Shown here: positions 11,994-22,781 of the stretch, in pieces
How positions within the stretch are numbered: the stretch's first letter is position 1
Layout of the letters: each line of letters begins with the position of its first letter
Assembly: GCA_913060555.1 (NCBI GenBank)
Contig: CAJXRS010000009.1
Coordinates: 1 to 42,295 of the forward strand
DNA length: 42,295 nt
From: an uncultured Gammaproteobacteria bacterium
GTDB taxonomy: Bacteria; Pseudomonadota; Gammaproteobacteria; Pseudomonadales; Porticoccaceae
Direction of reading: 5' to 3'
The notes under the pieces: generated by a model
What the model saw: the letters and a program-made list of their open reading frames with translations, nothing else
Told to the model about the DNA's origin: nothing
Database searches by the model: none
Translations under genes and position numbers: made by a program

Positions 11994-12413
11994 ATGTACC
12001 AACGCATTCTTCTGGCCTTTGACGGCTCGCGTGAGGGTCGTGTCGCTCTCACCGAAGGCATCGAACTTGCGGCTTTGTGCAAGGCCGAGGTGCACCTGCT
12101 GTCGGTACTCGAAATGACGGGGGCCAGGGCCATGGAAGCGGGCCTCCATCCCCATGAGGCAGACCACTTTCAGCGCTTTCTGGACGAGGGGCTGGAGCAG
12201 CTTCGCCGCAAGGGCGTAGAGGAACCGGTGGGACACTTTGCGTCTGGCCCGCCGGCGGAGCACATTGCCCGACTGGCCCGGCACATCGACGCGGATCTTG
12301 TCGTCGTCGGCCACCGCCACCGCGGCCTGCTGGCGCGCTGGTGGCAGGGCTCAACGAGCCAGCAGCTGCTCGATCACGCGGATTGCAGCATACTCGTCGC
12401 CTTTGAAAGGTAG
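11994..12413 (+). CDS. Universal stress protein (UspA family)
   Basis: This 139-residue cytoplasmic protein has the single Usp fold: MYQRILLAFDGSREG at the N terminus with the conserved Asp, then DADLVVVGHR, and a C-terminal GSTSQQLLDHADCSILV. ATP-binding Usps carry the pattern G-2x-G-9x-G(S/T). Here the matching stretch is GHRH-9x-GS, so the second glycine is replaced by histidine and nucleotide binding is uncertain. It follows the EmrA-like gene by 17 bp with a GGGGAG ribosome site. The placement suggests expression together with the drug pump. The specific stress role cannot be read from the sequence. Confidence 0.9.
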   Translation: MYQRILLAFDGSREGRVALTEGIELAALCKAEVHLLSVLEMTGARAMEAGLHPHEADHFQRFLDEGLEQLRRKGVEEPVGHFASGPPAEHIARLARHIDADLVVVGHRHRGLLARWWQGSTSQQLLDHADCSILVAFER

Positions 12414-12431
12414 CGCGCCTGACCCGCTACT

Positions 12432-12719
12432 TCAGCTCGCTTTCGGTATCGCCACGGGTAGCGACTGGAACGCCGGCATCTTGCTGCGCGGGTCCGATTC
12501 CCGCCCCATCAGAACATTGGCTTCCGCGTAGTAGGCCATCAGGTTCCCCGGCGGCAGCTCGAAGGCGTGGAGGGTCAGCCCCTTCATGTGGCCATGGGGA
12601 GAGGACAGATCGATGGTCATGCCCGCTGCCGGGCCCAGCCTGCCCATATCTTCCCCGCCCATAAACAGCACCGGACGACTTTTGGTGCCGCGACAGCTGT
12701 CGTACTCCTCGTAAACCAA
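12432..12719 (-). pseudogene. C-terminal remnant of a YdeP/FdhF-like molybdopterin oxidoreductase
   Basis: An open stretch of about 95 codons resembles the C-terminal molybdopterin-binding domain of YdeP/FdhF-like oxidoreductases of the DMSO-reductase superfamily. Telling pieces are VYEEYDSCRGTKSRPVLFMG, GMTIDLSS, and ELPPGNLMAYYAEANVLM followed by SKMPAFQSLPV. The full enzymes are over 700 residues, so more than 85 percent is missing. Upstream in the same frame only a few unrelated codons precede a stop at 12741-12743, and no continuation was recognised in the other frames up to leuA. The usual TTG start at 12719 is not credible as a real start. I read this as a decayed remnant. The family call rests on remembered motifs. 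Confidence 0.55.
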
Positions 12720-13040
12720 GCGCTTTGTCGGTGACCTGGTCTACGAGATCACGAACTCCCGGGGGTGACTCGGTCGGGCAAACCCTGCGCGATGCGCCCA
12801 AGCGATTGCCGGACCAGTCCCGGATGTCACAGGAAGAGGCTCGGGGTTGGCAGTCCGCTGAAAATCTGCTTGAATGCTGCTATGGCACGCACAGCCCAAC
12901 GAAATGTGGCAGATCCAGCCGCACTGCAACACTCCCTTCCGGCCCGCGGCCAGCGTGCGGCCCTGTGCGTTCTACGACTGCTCCCGCTGCTGCCCTGAGG
13001 GGCAGCCGACCGATCGTTCAATTCATCTGATTTTCAATAA
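12720..13040. other. Unassigned DNA between molybdoenzyme remnant and leuA
   Basis: No gene, RNA or repeat could be supported here. The short open frames on both strands have no recognisable motif and no good ribosome site. The stretch is probably further debris from the event that truncated the YdeP-like gene, followed by the leuA upstream region. Confidence 0.5.
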
Positions 13041-13054
13041 CCCGCCGCGGCGGG
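13041..13054. promoter_or_regulatory. 14-bp perfect palindrome upstream of leuA
   Basis: CCCGCCGCGGCGGG is a perfect GC-only palindrome located 56 bp before the leuA start. It has no following T run, so it is not a classical terminator. It may be a binding site, or simply a product of high GC content. Confidence 0.35.
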
Positions 13055-13069
13055 TCGATTCATGCTATT

Positions 13070-13085
13070 GCGGTTGTACAACCGC
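13070..13085. promoter_or_regulatory. 16-bp perfect palindrome, candidate leuA operator
   Basis: GCGGTTGTACAACCGC is a perfect 16-bp palindrome 24 bp before the leuA ATG. It has no loop, so an RNA hairpin would be poor and a dimeric DNA-binding protein is the better reading. A repressor here would block transcription or early elongation of leuA. The regulator is not identified. Confidence 0.5.
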
Positions 13086-13109
13086 TGACCGATCCAGGAG
13101 CTTATAGCC

Positions 13110-14657
13110 ATGGGTACCAAGGACCAGTTGATCATTTTCGATACCACCCTGCGGGATGGTGAGCAGAGCCCGGGTGCGGCCATGACCCGGGAGGAAAAGC
13201 TGAGGGTCGCCAAGGCGCTGGAGAAGCTGCGCGTGGATGTCATCGAGGCGGGTTTCGGGGCTTCCAGTCCGGGGGATTTCGCGGCGGTGAAGAGCATCGC
13301 CGAGGCGGTGCGCGATAGCCGGGTATGCAGCCTGGCGCGAACCCTGCCGGCGGACATCGAACGGGCTGCGGAGGCGCTGCAGGGCGCCGCAGCGCCGCGC
13401 ATTCATACCTTTATCGCCACCTCGCCGATTCACATGAAGTACAAGCTCCAGATGACGCCGGAGCAGGTGATGGAGCAGGCGATCGGCGCCGTGCGCATCG
13501 CCCGCAAGCTGGTCGACGACGTGGAGTTCTCGCTCGAGGACGGCAGCCGTACCGAGTTCGAGTTCATGTGCCGGATCGTCGAGGCGGTGATCGATGCCGG
13601 CGCGCGCACCGTCAATATCCCCGACACCGTCGGTTACGGCGAGCCGGGCGAGTACGGCGCCATGATCGGCCGGGTGATCCGCAATGTTCCCAATGCCGAC
13701 AAGGCGGTGTTTTCGGTGCACTGTCACAACGATCTCGGTCTGGCCGTGGCCAATTCGCTGGCCGCCGTGCTCCAGGGTGCCCGGCAGGTCGAATGCACCA
13801 TCAACGGCCTGGGCGAGCGCGCCGGCAATGCCGCGCTGGAGGAGATCGTCATGGCGGTGCGCACCCGGCCGGATGTCTTCCCTGTGGAAACCCGGATCGA
13901 CACCACCCAGATCGTGCCCACTTCGCGGCTGGTCTCGACCGTGACCGGCTTCCCGGTGCAGCCCAACAAGGCGGTGGTCGGCGCCAACGCCTTTGCCCAC
14001 GAGTCCGGCATTCACCAGGACGGGGTGCTCAAGTACCGCGAGACCTACGAGATCATGCGCGCCCAGGATGTCGGCTGGAATACCAACCGCATCGTGCTCG
14101 GCAAGCTCTCCGGGCGCGCTGCGTTCACGGCCCGGCTCGAGGCTCTGGGCATCAGTTTCGACAGCAAGGCCGATCTCAATCGCGCCTTTGCGCGTTTCAA
14201 GGAGTTGGCGGACAAGAAGCGCGAGATCTACGACGAGGATCTGCAGGCGCTGGTGTCGGATATCCAGATCGGCGCAAGCGACGAGCACTACCGGCTGGTC
14301 AGTCTGGATGTGGCCTCGCGCACCGGCCGGGCTCCCCACGCGGCGCTGACCCTCAATGTGCGCGGGTATGAGCGCGAGGCCGCGGCGGATGGCGATGGTC
14401 CCGTGGATGCGGTGTTCAAGGCCATCGAACAGCTGGTCAACAGCGGCACCGGCCTGCAGCTCTATTCGGTCAATGCCATCACCACCGGCAGTGACTCCCA
14501 GGGTGAGGTCACGGTGCGGCTGGAACGCGGCGGGCGCATCGTCAACGGCCAGGGCGCGGATACCGATATCCTCGCGGCCAGCGCCAAGGCCTATCTCAAC
14601 GCGCTCAATCTGCTCGAGGCGCCGGGCCGGGTGCATCCCCAGCGCGACGGAGTCTAG
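13110..14657 (+). CDS. leuA: 2-isopropylmalate synthase
   Basis: LeuA condenses acetyl-CoA with 2-oxoisovalerate, the first committed step of leucine synthesis. The protein has 515 residues, like the E. coli enzyme. The TIM-barrel opens with [16 protein letters not shown] (catalytic Arg15 and metal ligand Asp16). The metal-binding HCHND is at residues 204-208, and the [13 protein letters not shown] motif follows. The C-terminal third (after about residue 390) is the LeuA dimer domain that binds leucine for feedback inhibition. An AGGAG site lies ahead of the ATG. The leuBCD genes are not in the window. The next gene starts 6 bp after the stop, so leuA is likely transcribed with it. Confidence 0.96.
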   Translation: MGTKDQLIIFDTTLRDGEQSPGAAMTREEKLRVAKALEKLRVDVIEAGFGASSPGDFAAVKSIAEAVRDSRVCSLARTLPADIERAAEALQGAAAPRIHTFIATSPIHMKYKLQMTPEQVMEQAIGAVRIARKLVDDVEFSLEDGSRTEFEFMCRIVEAVIDAGARTVNIPDTVGYGEPGEYGAMIGRVIRNVPNADKAVFSVHCHNDLGLAVANSLAAVLQGARQVECTINGLGERAGNAALEEIVMAVRTRPDVFPVETRIDTTQIVPTSRLVSTVTGFPVQPNKAVVGANAFAHESGIHQDGVLKYRETYEIMRAQDVGWNTNRIVLGKLSGRAAFTARLEALGISFDSKADLNRAFARFKELADKKREIYDEDLQALVSDIQIGASDEHYRLVSLDVASRTGRAPHAALTLNVRGYEREAAADGDGPVDAVFKAIEQLVNSGTGLQLYSVNAITTGSDSQGEVTVRLERGGRIVNGQGADTDILAASAKAYLNALNLLEAPGRVHPQRDGV

Positions 14658-14663
14658 TCGGCG

Positions 14664-15317
14664 GTGCACGGCGGACAGCGCGAGCGCTACCTGGCGGCGC
14701 TGGGCATCGTCCGCTACCGGCGACGCAGGTCAGTGGATCACGGGCCGGAAGAGACCCAGGTGCCCAGTGCGTCGCCCGCAGAAGCTGGGTCTGTTGCCGC
14801 GCAGGAGCGGCCCGAGCTCCCCGCAGGTCCGCCTGACACGGCATCTGCGGAAGAGCTCGCGCCTGTGCGGCTTGCCTGCTGGCGTCCGACAGCCGATCTG
14901 CTGGTGCTCGATGCGTTGCCCCCCGGGCAGCACCCCGAGCGCGAACGCCTGACGCTGCTGGCTAATATCCTGCGCGCCATCGATCGCCTGCCAGGTGCGC
15001 TGCCGGCTGCCGAATTCATCGACTGGCCGCCGCTGCCCGGCGGTGATCGTTCGCTGTCCGGCGCGCGCGAAGCACTGGCACTGTTCCTCGCCGGGCGCAT
15101 GACCCGGGAGCCCTTCGCCTGGGTGCTGGTGATGGGAGAGCCGGCGCGACGCTGGCTCAGCGGAGGTGAGTCGAGCGAGGCCGAGGCCCGGATCTCTCTG
15201 GCCGACGGCCGGGCCCACGCGATCCCGATCCCGGGGCTCGGCGACATGCTCGCTGACCCGCAACTCAAGGCGTTGACCTGGCGGGCCATTCGCGGACTTG
15301 CCCCGGAGCGCGCATGA
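14664..15317 (+). CDS. Putative HolD-like protein (DNA polymerase III psi)
   Basis: This is a 217-residue protein of weakly conserved sequence directly before rimI, overlapping it by four bases. In many Gammaproteobacteria holD, encoding the psi subunit of the clamp loader, occupies this exact place. The N terminus RERYLAALGIVRYRRR resembles the start of psi proteins (a basic helix then LGI.xW/Y.RR), and the end GLGDMLADPQLKALTWRAIR resembles the C-terminal HPAELL..P..K..AW..L pattern of psi-like proteins. The middle, with LLVLDALPPG and FAWVLVMGEPARRWLSG, also fits. The start codon is GTG. The call is context plus remote similarity. Confidence 0.55.
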   Translation: MHGGQRERYLAALGIVRYRRRRSVDHGPEETQVPSASPAEAGSVAAQERPELPAGPPDTASAEELAPVRLACWRPTADLLVLDALPPGQHPERERLTLLANILRAIDRLPGALPAAEFIDWPPLPGGDRSLSGAREALALFLAGRMTREPFAWVLVMGEPARRWLSGGESSEAEARISLADGRAHAIPIPGLGDMLADPQLKALTWRAIRGLAPERA

Positions 15318-15772
15318 GCGCAGGCAGCGCGGTGCTGCGCGCCGCCCGCGCCGGCGATCTGGATGCACTTTGCGCGCTGGAGGCCGGCGCCGGGAAAAGT
15401 CGCTGGAGCCACGGGCAATTGGCGGACAGCCTCGCCCGGCATCGGATGCTGGTGGCCATGGATGGTACGAGGATGGTCGGCTACACGGTCTTCCAGTGGA
15501 TCCTCGATGAGGCCGAGTTGCTCAATATCCGGGTGGCGCTGGCCTATCGTCGCCGTGGCGTCGGGCGGCGCCTGCTGGCCGCGTGCCTGGCGGAGCTGGA
15601 AGGTGCGCGTTGCCTGCATCTGGAGGTGCGGGCGAGCAACCGGGCTGCACTGGCGTTGTATGGCGAATCCGGTTTCGTGCCGGTCGGAATCCGGCGCGGC
15701 TATTACCCGTTGGCGACCGGTGGCCGGGAGGACGCCTTGCTGCTGCGTCTCGACCGCCCTGCTTCGACCTGA
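15314..15772 (+). CDS. rimI: Ribosomal protein S18-alanine N-acetyltransferase
   Basis: This is a 152-residue GNAT acetyltransferase that acetylates the N-terminal alanine of ribosomal protein S18. The acetyl-CoA pyrophosphate loop is RRRGVGRRLL (about residues 77-86), preceded by ELLNIRVALAYR. The RimI signature HLEVRASNRAALALYGESGFVPVGIRRGYY follows. The ATG overlaps the stop of the HolD-like gene in an ATGA, so translation is coupled. RimI-family enzymes can have broader targets, but length, motif and the holD-rimI context support this assignment. Confidence 0.92.
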   Translation: MSAGSAVLRAARAGDLDALCALEAGAGKSRWSHGQLADSLARHRMLVAMDGTRMVGYTVFQWILDEAELLNIRVALAYRRRGVGRRLLAACLAELEGARCLHLEVRASNRAALALYGESGFVPVGIRRGYYPLATGGREDALLLRLDRPAST

Positions 15773-15848
15773 GAGGCTGCGACCGCGCCTTGCCCGGCGG
15801 GACGGGCGCAAGGATGGGTAGAATGTCGGCAGTGTTTAGGGCAGATCC

Positions 15849-16586
15849 GTGATACTCGAAGAGCTGATCATCCCCGCGCTGTTCAACGGCCCGCGCGGAC
15901 TGGGTAACGGTGGCTATGTGGCCGGCGCCTTGGCCCGGCATATCGCCGGCGATGCCGAGGTTCGCCTGACGCGCGGTTTTCCAGTGGCTGTGCCGCTGAC
16001 CCTGAGGCGCACCGCCGACGGCAGTGTCAGCTGCGAGCGGGACGGCGTGGAGCTGGGCCGGGCGCGGCCGCTCGCGCTGGATCTGGAGGTTCCGGCGCCA
16101 CCGTCTCTGGAAGAGGCGCGGGTGGCTGGCTCCCGTTACCGTTTCATCCACCTCAGCGATCCTCGCGGCTGCTATGTATGCAGCCCGCTGCGGACGCCCG
16201 AGGAGGGGTTGCGGTTGTTCTGCGGCCCGCTGGCGCCGGGGCGGAGCAACCTGGTCGCTGCGGTCTGGAGCCCCGGGCGGGTGTGGGGGGACGCCCGCGG
16301 GCAAATTTTTCCGCACCATGTCTGGGGAGCGCTGGACTGTCCCGGGGGCTACGCCATAGAGACATTGGCCCCGGGGGCCGGCAGCCATATGCTGGGTACC
16401 TGTGCAGGTTCGATCCGCGCCCCGCTGATGGCCGGGGAGACCTATGTCCTGAGCGCCTGGGAGATCGCGCCGCCGGCGGGCAGAAAGCGGTTCATGGGGG
16501 TCGCCATTCATGATGCGACCGCGCGGCTGCGGGCCTGCGCCAGTCAGGTTTGGATTCGGGTGGCGTCCGGCGACGGTGCCGACTGA
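15849..16586 (+). CDS. Uncharacterised hotdog/thioesterase-like protein
   Basis: This is a 245-residue protein with two apparent halves. The first has FNGPRGLGNGGYVAGALA and the second has CYVCSP..EEGLRLFCGPLAPG, HHVWGALDCPGGYA and a terminal block around AGETYVLSAWEI. These are features I associate with uncharacterised two-domain hotdog proteins related to acyl-CoA thioesterases. No catalytic residue can be assigned confidently. The GTG at 15849 follows a weak AGGGCAG site and is 76 bp after rimI. The SDR gene begins 35 bp downstream, so the two may be co-transcribed and act on a related acyl or alcohol substrate; this is an inference. Confidence 0.55.
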   Translation: MILEELIIPALFNGPRGLGNGGYVAGALARHIAGDAEVRLTRGFPVAVPLTLRRTADGSVSCERDGVELGRARPLALDLEVPAPPSLEEARVAGSRYRFIHLSDPRGCYVCSPLRTPEEGLRLFCGPLAPGRSNLVAAVWSPGRVWGDARGQIFPHHVWGALDCPGGYAIETLAPGAGSHMLGTCAGSIRAPLMAGETYVLSAWEIAPPAGRKRFMGVAIHDATARLRACASQVWIRVASGDGAD

Positions 16587-16621
16587 GCAATTTTTCATCG
16601 ACAACAGTGAGGGGTAGCGAA

Positions 16622-17449
16622 ATGGGAGAACTGGACGGCAAGGTGGCGGTCATCACCGGCGGCGCCAGCGGTATCGGCGAGCGCAGCGTGCGCTTGTTCA
16701 TCGAAGAGGGTGCGCGGGTAGTCATTGCCGACATGCAGGAGGAACGCGGCCGGGCATTGGCGGCGGAGTTGGGTGAGGCCGCCGCCTTCGCCCGGGTCGA
16801 GGTCCGCGATGAAGCCCAGGTCAAGGCGGCGGTCGAACTCGCCGTGAACCGCTGGGGAAGGCTCGACTGCATGTTCAACAATGCCGGGTTCGGCGGGGTG
16901 CTGGGCCCGATCGCCGAGATTCCGGTCGACGAATTCGACATGACCTTCGATGTACTGGTGCGCGGGGTGTTTCTGGGCATCAAGCACGCGGCGCCGGTCA
17001 TGAAGCAGCAGGCATCCGGCAGCATCATCAATACCGGCAGTGTCGCCGGGCTGCTGGCCGGCTACAGCCCCCATCCCTATGCGGCGGCCAAGGCCGCGGT
17101 GATTCACCTGACCAAGTCGGTGGCCATGGAACTCGGCGAACACAATGTGCGCGCCAACGCCGTCTGCCCGGGCTTCATCGCCACGCCGCTGGCGGCCAAC
17201 ACCGTGGGCCGCTCCGACGCCCTGGTGGATCGCGTCAAGCCGGCGTTTTCCCAGATGCAGGCGATTCCCCGGTCGGGAGAGCCGGACGATATCGCCCAGT
17301 TGGCCTGCTGGCTGGCCGGCGATCGCTCGACTTTCGTTACCGGGCAGCATTTCGTCGTCGATGGCGGTGTGACCTGCGGGCTCAAGTGGGCCGACCAGCC
17401 CGAGTTCCAGAGGTCGTATCACCCCATCAAGGTGTATCGCCCGGAGTGA
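16622..17449 (+). CDS. Short-chain dehydrogenase/reductase (SDR, classical)
   Basis: This is a 275-residue NAD(P)-dependent oxidoreductase with a Rossmann fold. The cofactor loop TGGASGIG is at 12-19, the NNAG motif at 86-89, and the catalytic Ser140, Tyr153 and Lys157 are all present. An acidic residue (Asp37 in VVIADMQ) after the second strand favours NAD over NADP. The C terminus carries FVTGQHFVVDGGVT. The substrate is unknown; many relatives oxidise cyclic or steroid alcohols. A GTGAGGGGTAGC site precedes the ATG at 16622, and the in-frame extension upstream lacks family support. Its 3' end overlaps the convergent patatin gene by 23 bp. Confidence 0.9.
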   Translation: MGELDGKVAVITGGASGIGERSVRLFIEEGARVVIADMQEERGRALAAELGEAAAFARVEVRDEAQVKAAVELAVNRWGRLDCMFNNAGFGGVLGPIAEIPVDEFDMTFDVLVRGVFLGIKHAAPVMKQQASGSIINTGSVAGLLAGYSPHPYAAAKAAVIHLTKSVAMELGEHNVRANAVCPGFIATPLAANTVGRSDALVDRVKPAFSQMQAIPRSGEPDDIAQLACWLAGDRSTFVTGQHFVVDGGVTCGLKWADQPEFQRSYHPIKVYRPE

Positions 17450-18581
17450 TTCCGGGGCCCGGCAACCCAAAGAACGCCGCGATGCCATGGCGTTGCGCCA
17501 TGGCATCGGCATAGCCCAGGGCGATCAGCCGCCGGCAGAAACCGGCGTCAAACAGCAGGTAGCTGGCGGCGCTGGCGCCACCGCTCTCCGAAGTGGCGCC
17601 GATCGAGCGCAGGAACAGCCGCATGCTCAGCGGCAGTTCGTGGATGTGGTCGGCGGCGATCCGGTCGAGCGGCTGTGAGGGTGAGATGCACAGGGTCTCG
17701 ATGGGGCGCAGCAGGCGGTCGTCCTGGACCACGGGGCCACCCAATTGGCGGGTCAGCAGGTTGACGGTTTCCAGGCCTTCGATCTCGCCCTCCATGCTGT
17801 CGATGAAGGCGCTGTTGAGCATATGGCCGAGAATCTGGCCGACCGGCGGCGGGTGTTTGCTGGGTGCTTCCGACGCCTGATGCAGCGGATTGTCGCTGAC
17901 GCCGATCACGAACAGACGGTCTGCGCCCAGCCGCAGCGCCGGGCTCAGCGGGCGTAGCTGGCGCAGGGCGCCGTCGCCGTAGTGGCTGTCGCCGATGCGC
18001 ATCGAGGGGAAAAGAATGGGAATCGCGGCCGAGGCCAGCAGATGGTCGATCGACAGGCCGGCGCGCTCACCACGGCGGCGGTTGCGTTTCCAGGGCGCCT
18101 GCCGGCCCTGGAAGAAACTCACCGACTGACCGCTGGCGTAGTTCATGGCGGTGACGCAGACCGCGTCCAGTTCGCCGCTGGCCAGCGCCTCGTCGATATG
18201 CCGAAAATGAACATGGCGTTCGAGCAGGGTGCGCAAGGGCGCATTGTCGAGTAGTGCGACTGCGCGGCTGGGCGCATGGCCGCCCCTCATCAGCGAGGCC
18301 GCCAGCCGCGCGGAGTTGCGCAGCACGCCGATCAGATCGGTGCGGTAGACCTGGTTTGGCTCCAGCTCACGCCAGATCTTCACGAGGCTTGCCACGCGGT
18401 GCCGAAACGGACCCGGTTGGCCGGCGAGCGACAGCGCATTGACCGCACCCGCCGAGGTGCCGCAGATGATCGGAAAGGGGTTGTGGGTGCGTGCCGGCAG
18501 CAGGCGCGCCAGGGCGCGGAGAATACCCACTTGGTAGGCGGCGCGGGCGCCGCCGCCGCTCAGCACCAGGGCCGTGGTCAC
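17427..18581 (-). CDS. Patatin-like phospholipase
   Basis: This is a 384-residue lipid acyl hydrolase with the Ser-Asp dyad of the patatin family. The oxyanion loop is LSGGGARAAYQVG at residues 8-20, the nucleophile is Ser43 in GTSAG, and the catalytic Asp lies in the later GDGALRQLRPLSPAL. The protein has no obvious signal peptide, so it probably acts on the inner side of the membrane. It is longer than the minimal RssA type (about 300), with a C-terminal extension of unknown role. It is the last gene of a minus-strand group after the flavodoxin-like gene, and its end overlaps the SDR gene. Confidence 0.88.
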   Translation of the reverse strand: MTTALVLSGGGARAAYQVGILRALARLLPARTHNPFPIICGTSAGAVNALSLAGQPGPFRHRVASLVKIWRELEPNQVYRTDLIGVLRNSARLAASLMRGGHAPSRAVALLDNAPLRTLLERHVHFRHIDEALASGELDAVCVTAMNYASGQSVSFFQGRQAPWKRNRRRGERAGLSIDHLLASAAIPILFPSMRIGDSHYGDGALRQLRPLSPALRLGADRLFVIGVSDNPLHQASEAPSKHPPPVGQILGHMLNSAFIDSMEGEIEGLETVNLLTRQLGGPVVQDDRLLRPIETLCISPSQPLDRIAADHIHELPLSMRLFLRSIGATSESGGASAASYLLFDAGFCRRLIALGYADAMAQRHGIAAFFGLPGPGITPGDTP

Positions 18582-18612
18582 CGGCGGTCCCCATGAGTCG
18601 AGGCCATGGCGC

Positions 18613-19067
18613 TCAGAAGATTCCCAGGGCCAGGCCGGCGGCCATGGCCCCGCCGAGTTCCTCGCACTCCTGCAGATGGCGCTCGCCCAGTGAACCCACG
18701 ACCACTACGGGCTCCGCCACCTTGCGCAGCGGATAGCCGAGGACGATGCGTTCCACTTCGCGCACTGCGCCGCTGCCGTCGTTGCCGGCGCCCACGAACA
18801 GCGCATAGGGCAGATTGAGCTGATGGGGCTCCGCCGGGTAGAAAGTGCGGTCAAAGAAGTCCTTCAAGGCGCCGCTCATGTAGCCGAAGTTTTCCGGGGT
18901 GCCGAAGATCAGCCCGTCGGCCCACAGCAGATCGTCCAGCCCGCTGTCGAAGGCGTGCTGCAGCCGGGTCTCGACTTCGGCCTCCTGGCTGGCGCCCGCA
19001 TAGACCGCCTGCGCCATCCTTTCCGTCTTGCCGCCGCCGGTGTGATAGATGATCAACAGGTGCTTCA

Positions 19068-19068
<1 letters not shown>
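18613..19068 (-). CDS. Flavodoxin-like NAD(P)H oxidoreductase
   Basis: This is a 151-residue flavodoxin-fold protein. The FMN phosphate loop is visible in LLIIYHTGGGKTERMAQAV (residues 4-22), and a second FMN-binding loop in FGTPENFGYMSGALKDFFDRTF. These fit small FMN-dependent NAD(P)H reductases of the flavodoxin family. Its ATG overlaps the gcvP stop in an ATGA, so it is translationally coupled to glycine decarboxylase; whether it serves that pathway is unknown. An in-frame extension to 19128 inside gcvP has no family support. Confidence 0.82.
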
Positions 19069-21986
<2,918 letters not shown>

Positions 21987-21991
21987 TGCAG

Positions 21992-22654
21992 GTGCCTACA
22001 GCGGAAGACGGCAAGGGGCAGGGCGCAGCGGATGTTAGCAGCGCCGCCAGCGGGGCGCCAAACCGTGCCGGCGCCCAGGCGCTGGATAGGCTGCTGGCCG
22101 AAGTGCGCTCCTGCCGGCACTGTGCCGATCTGCCGCTGGGGCCGCGGCCGGTGCTGCGCGCGGCTTCCGGCGCGCGGCTGCTGATCGTCGGCCAGGCGCC
22201 GGGGACGCGGGTGCACGCCAGCGGCATCCCCTGGGACGACGCCAGCGGCGACCGGCTGCGCGACTGGCTGGGACTGGCCAAGGCGGAGTTCTATGATGCG
22301 GATCGCATCGCCATCATGCCCATGGGGCTGTGCTATCCGGGTCGCGGACGGGATGGCGATCTGCCGCCGCGCGCCGAATGCGCGCCACGCTGGCACCGGC
22401 GGATCCTTGATCTGCTGCCCAATTTGCAACTCACGCTCTTGATCGGACGCCATGCTCAGGAGTATTACCTGGGGCGCGGCCCGGGCTCGCTCGCGACGCG
22501 CATCCGCGACTGGCCGATGGCGGATGCGCAGCGCCTGCCGTTGGTGCATCCATCGCCGCGCAATCGGCGCTGGCTGGCGCTGAATCCCTGGTTCGAGGCG
22601 GAAGTCGTGCCCCTGGTACGCGAGCGGGTGCGTGGCTGTCTGGCCGGCTGCTGA
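21992..22654 (+). CDS. Uracil-DNA glycosylase family protein
   Basis: This protein of about 220 residues belongs to the uracil-DNA glycosylase superfamily. The substrate-site loop reads [20 protein letters not shown], the later catalytic block is the HPSPRN motif in [11 protein letters not shown], and [12 protein letters not shown] lies between. An N-terminal CRHC pair precedes LPLGPRPVL, but the full four-cysteine iron-sulfur set of UDG family 4 is not evident. Activity on uracil is therefore plausible but unproven. The start is uncertain: the frame is open from a TTG at 21986, and the GTG at 21992 is used here, leaving five bases to the divergent gcvP start. Real translation may begin further in. 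Confidence 0.8.
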   Translation: MPTAEDGKGQGAADVSSAASGAPNRAGAQALDRLLAEVRSCRHCADLPLGPRPVLRAASGARLLIVGQAPGTRVHASGIPWDDASGDRLRDWLGLAKAEFYDADRIAIMPMGLCYPGRGRDGDLPPRAECAPRWHRRILDLLPNLQLTLLIGRHAQEYYLGRGPGSLATRIRDWPMADAQRLPLVHPSPRNRRWLALNPWFEAEVVPLVRERVRGCLAGC

Positions 22655-22674
22655 ACCCGGACAGATCTGCGGAA

Positions 22675-22714
22675 TACTCGGTGCCCGTACTGGGTATTCG
22701 GTGCCTGTACTCGG
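22675..22714. repeat. Short tandem repeat upstream of the HD-GYP gene
   Basis: Two 20-bp units lie head to tail, TACTCGGTGCCCGTACTGGG and TATTCGGTGCCTGTACTCGG, differing at three positions. Each unit contains two TAYTSGG words. Spaced copies of a short word about 70-100 bp ahead of a start codon could be binding sites for a regulator of the HD-GYP gene. Confidence 0.6.
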
Positions 22715-22781
22715 TATATAGAGCGGTTACCCCGCTGCTGCTATAGTCGCTCTGCCGCAGGGCGCATGGAAAGGGACGGCG

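Noticed and set aside
12427-12801. A 124-codon minus-strand frame overlapping the molybdoenzyme remnant
   Set aside because: The overlapping frame at 12432-12719 shows family motifs, while this one shows none after its first residues.
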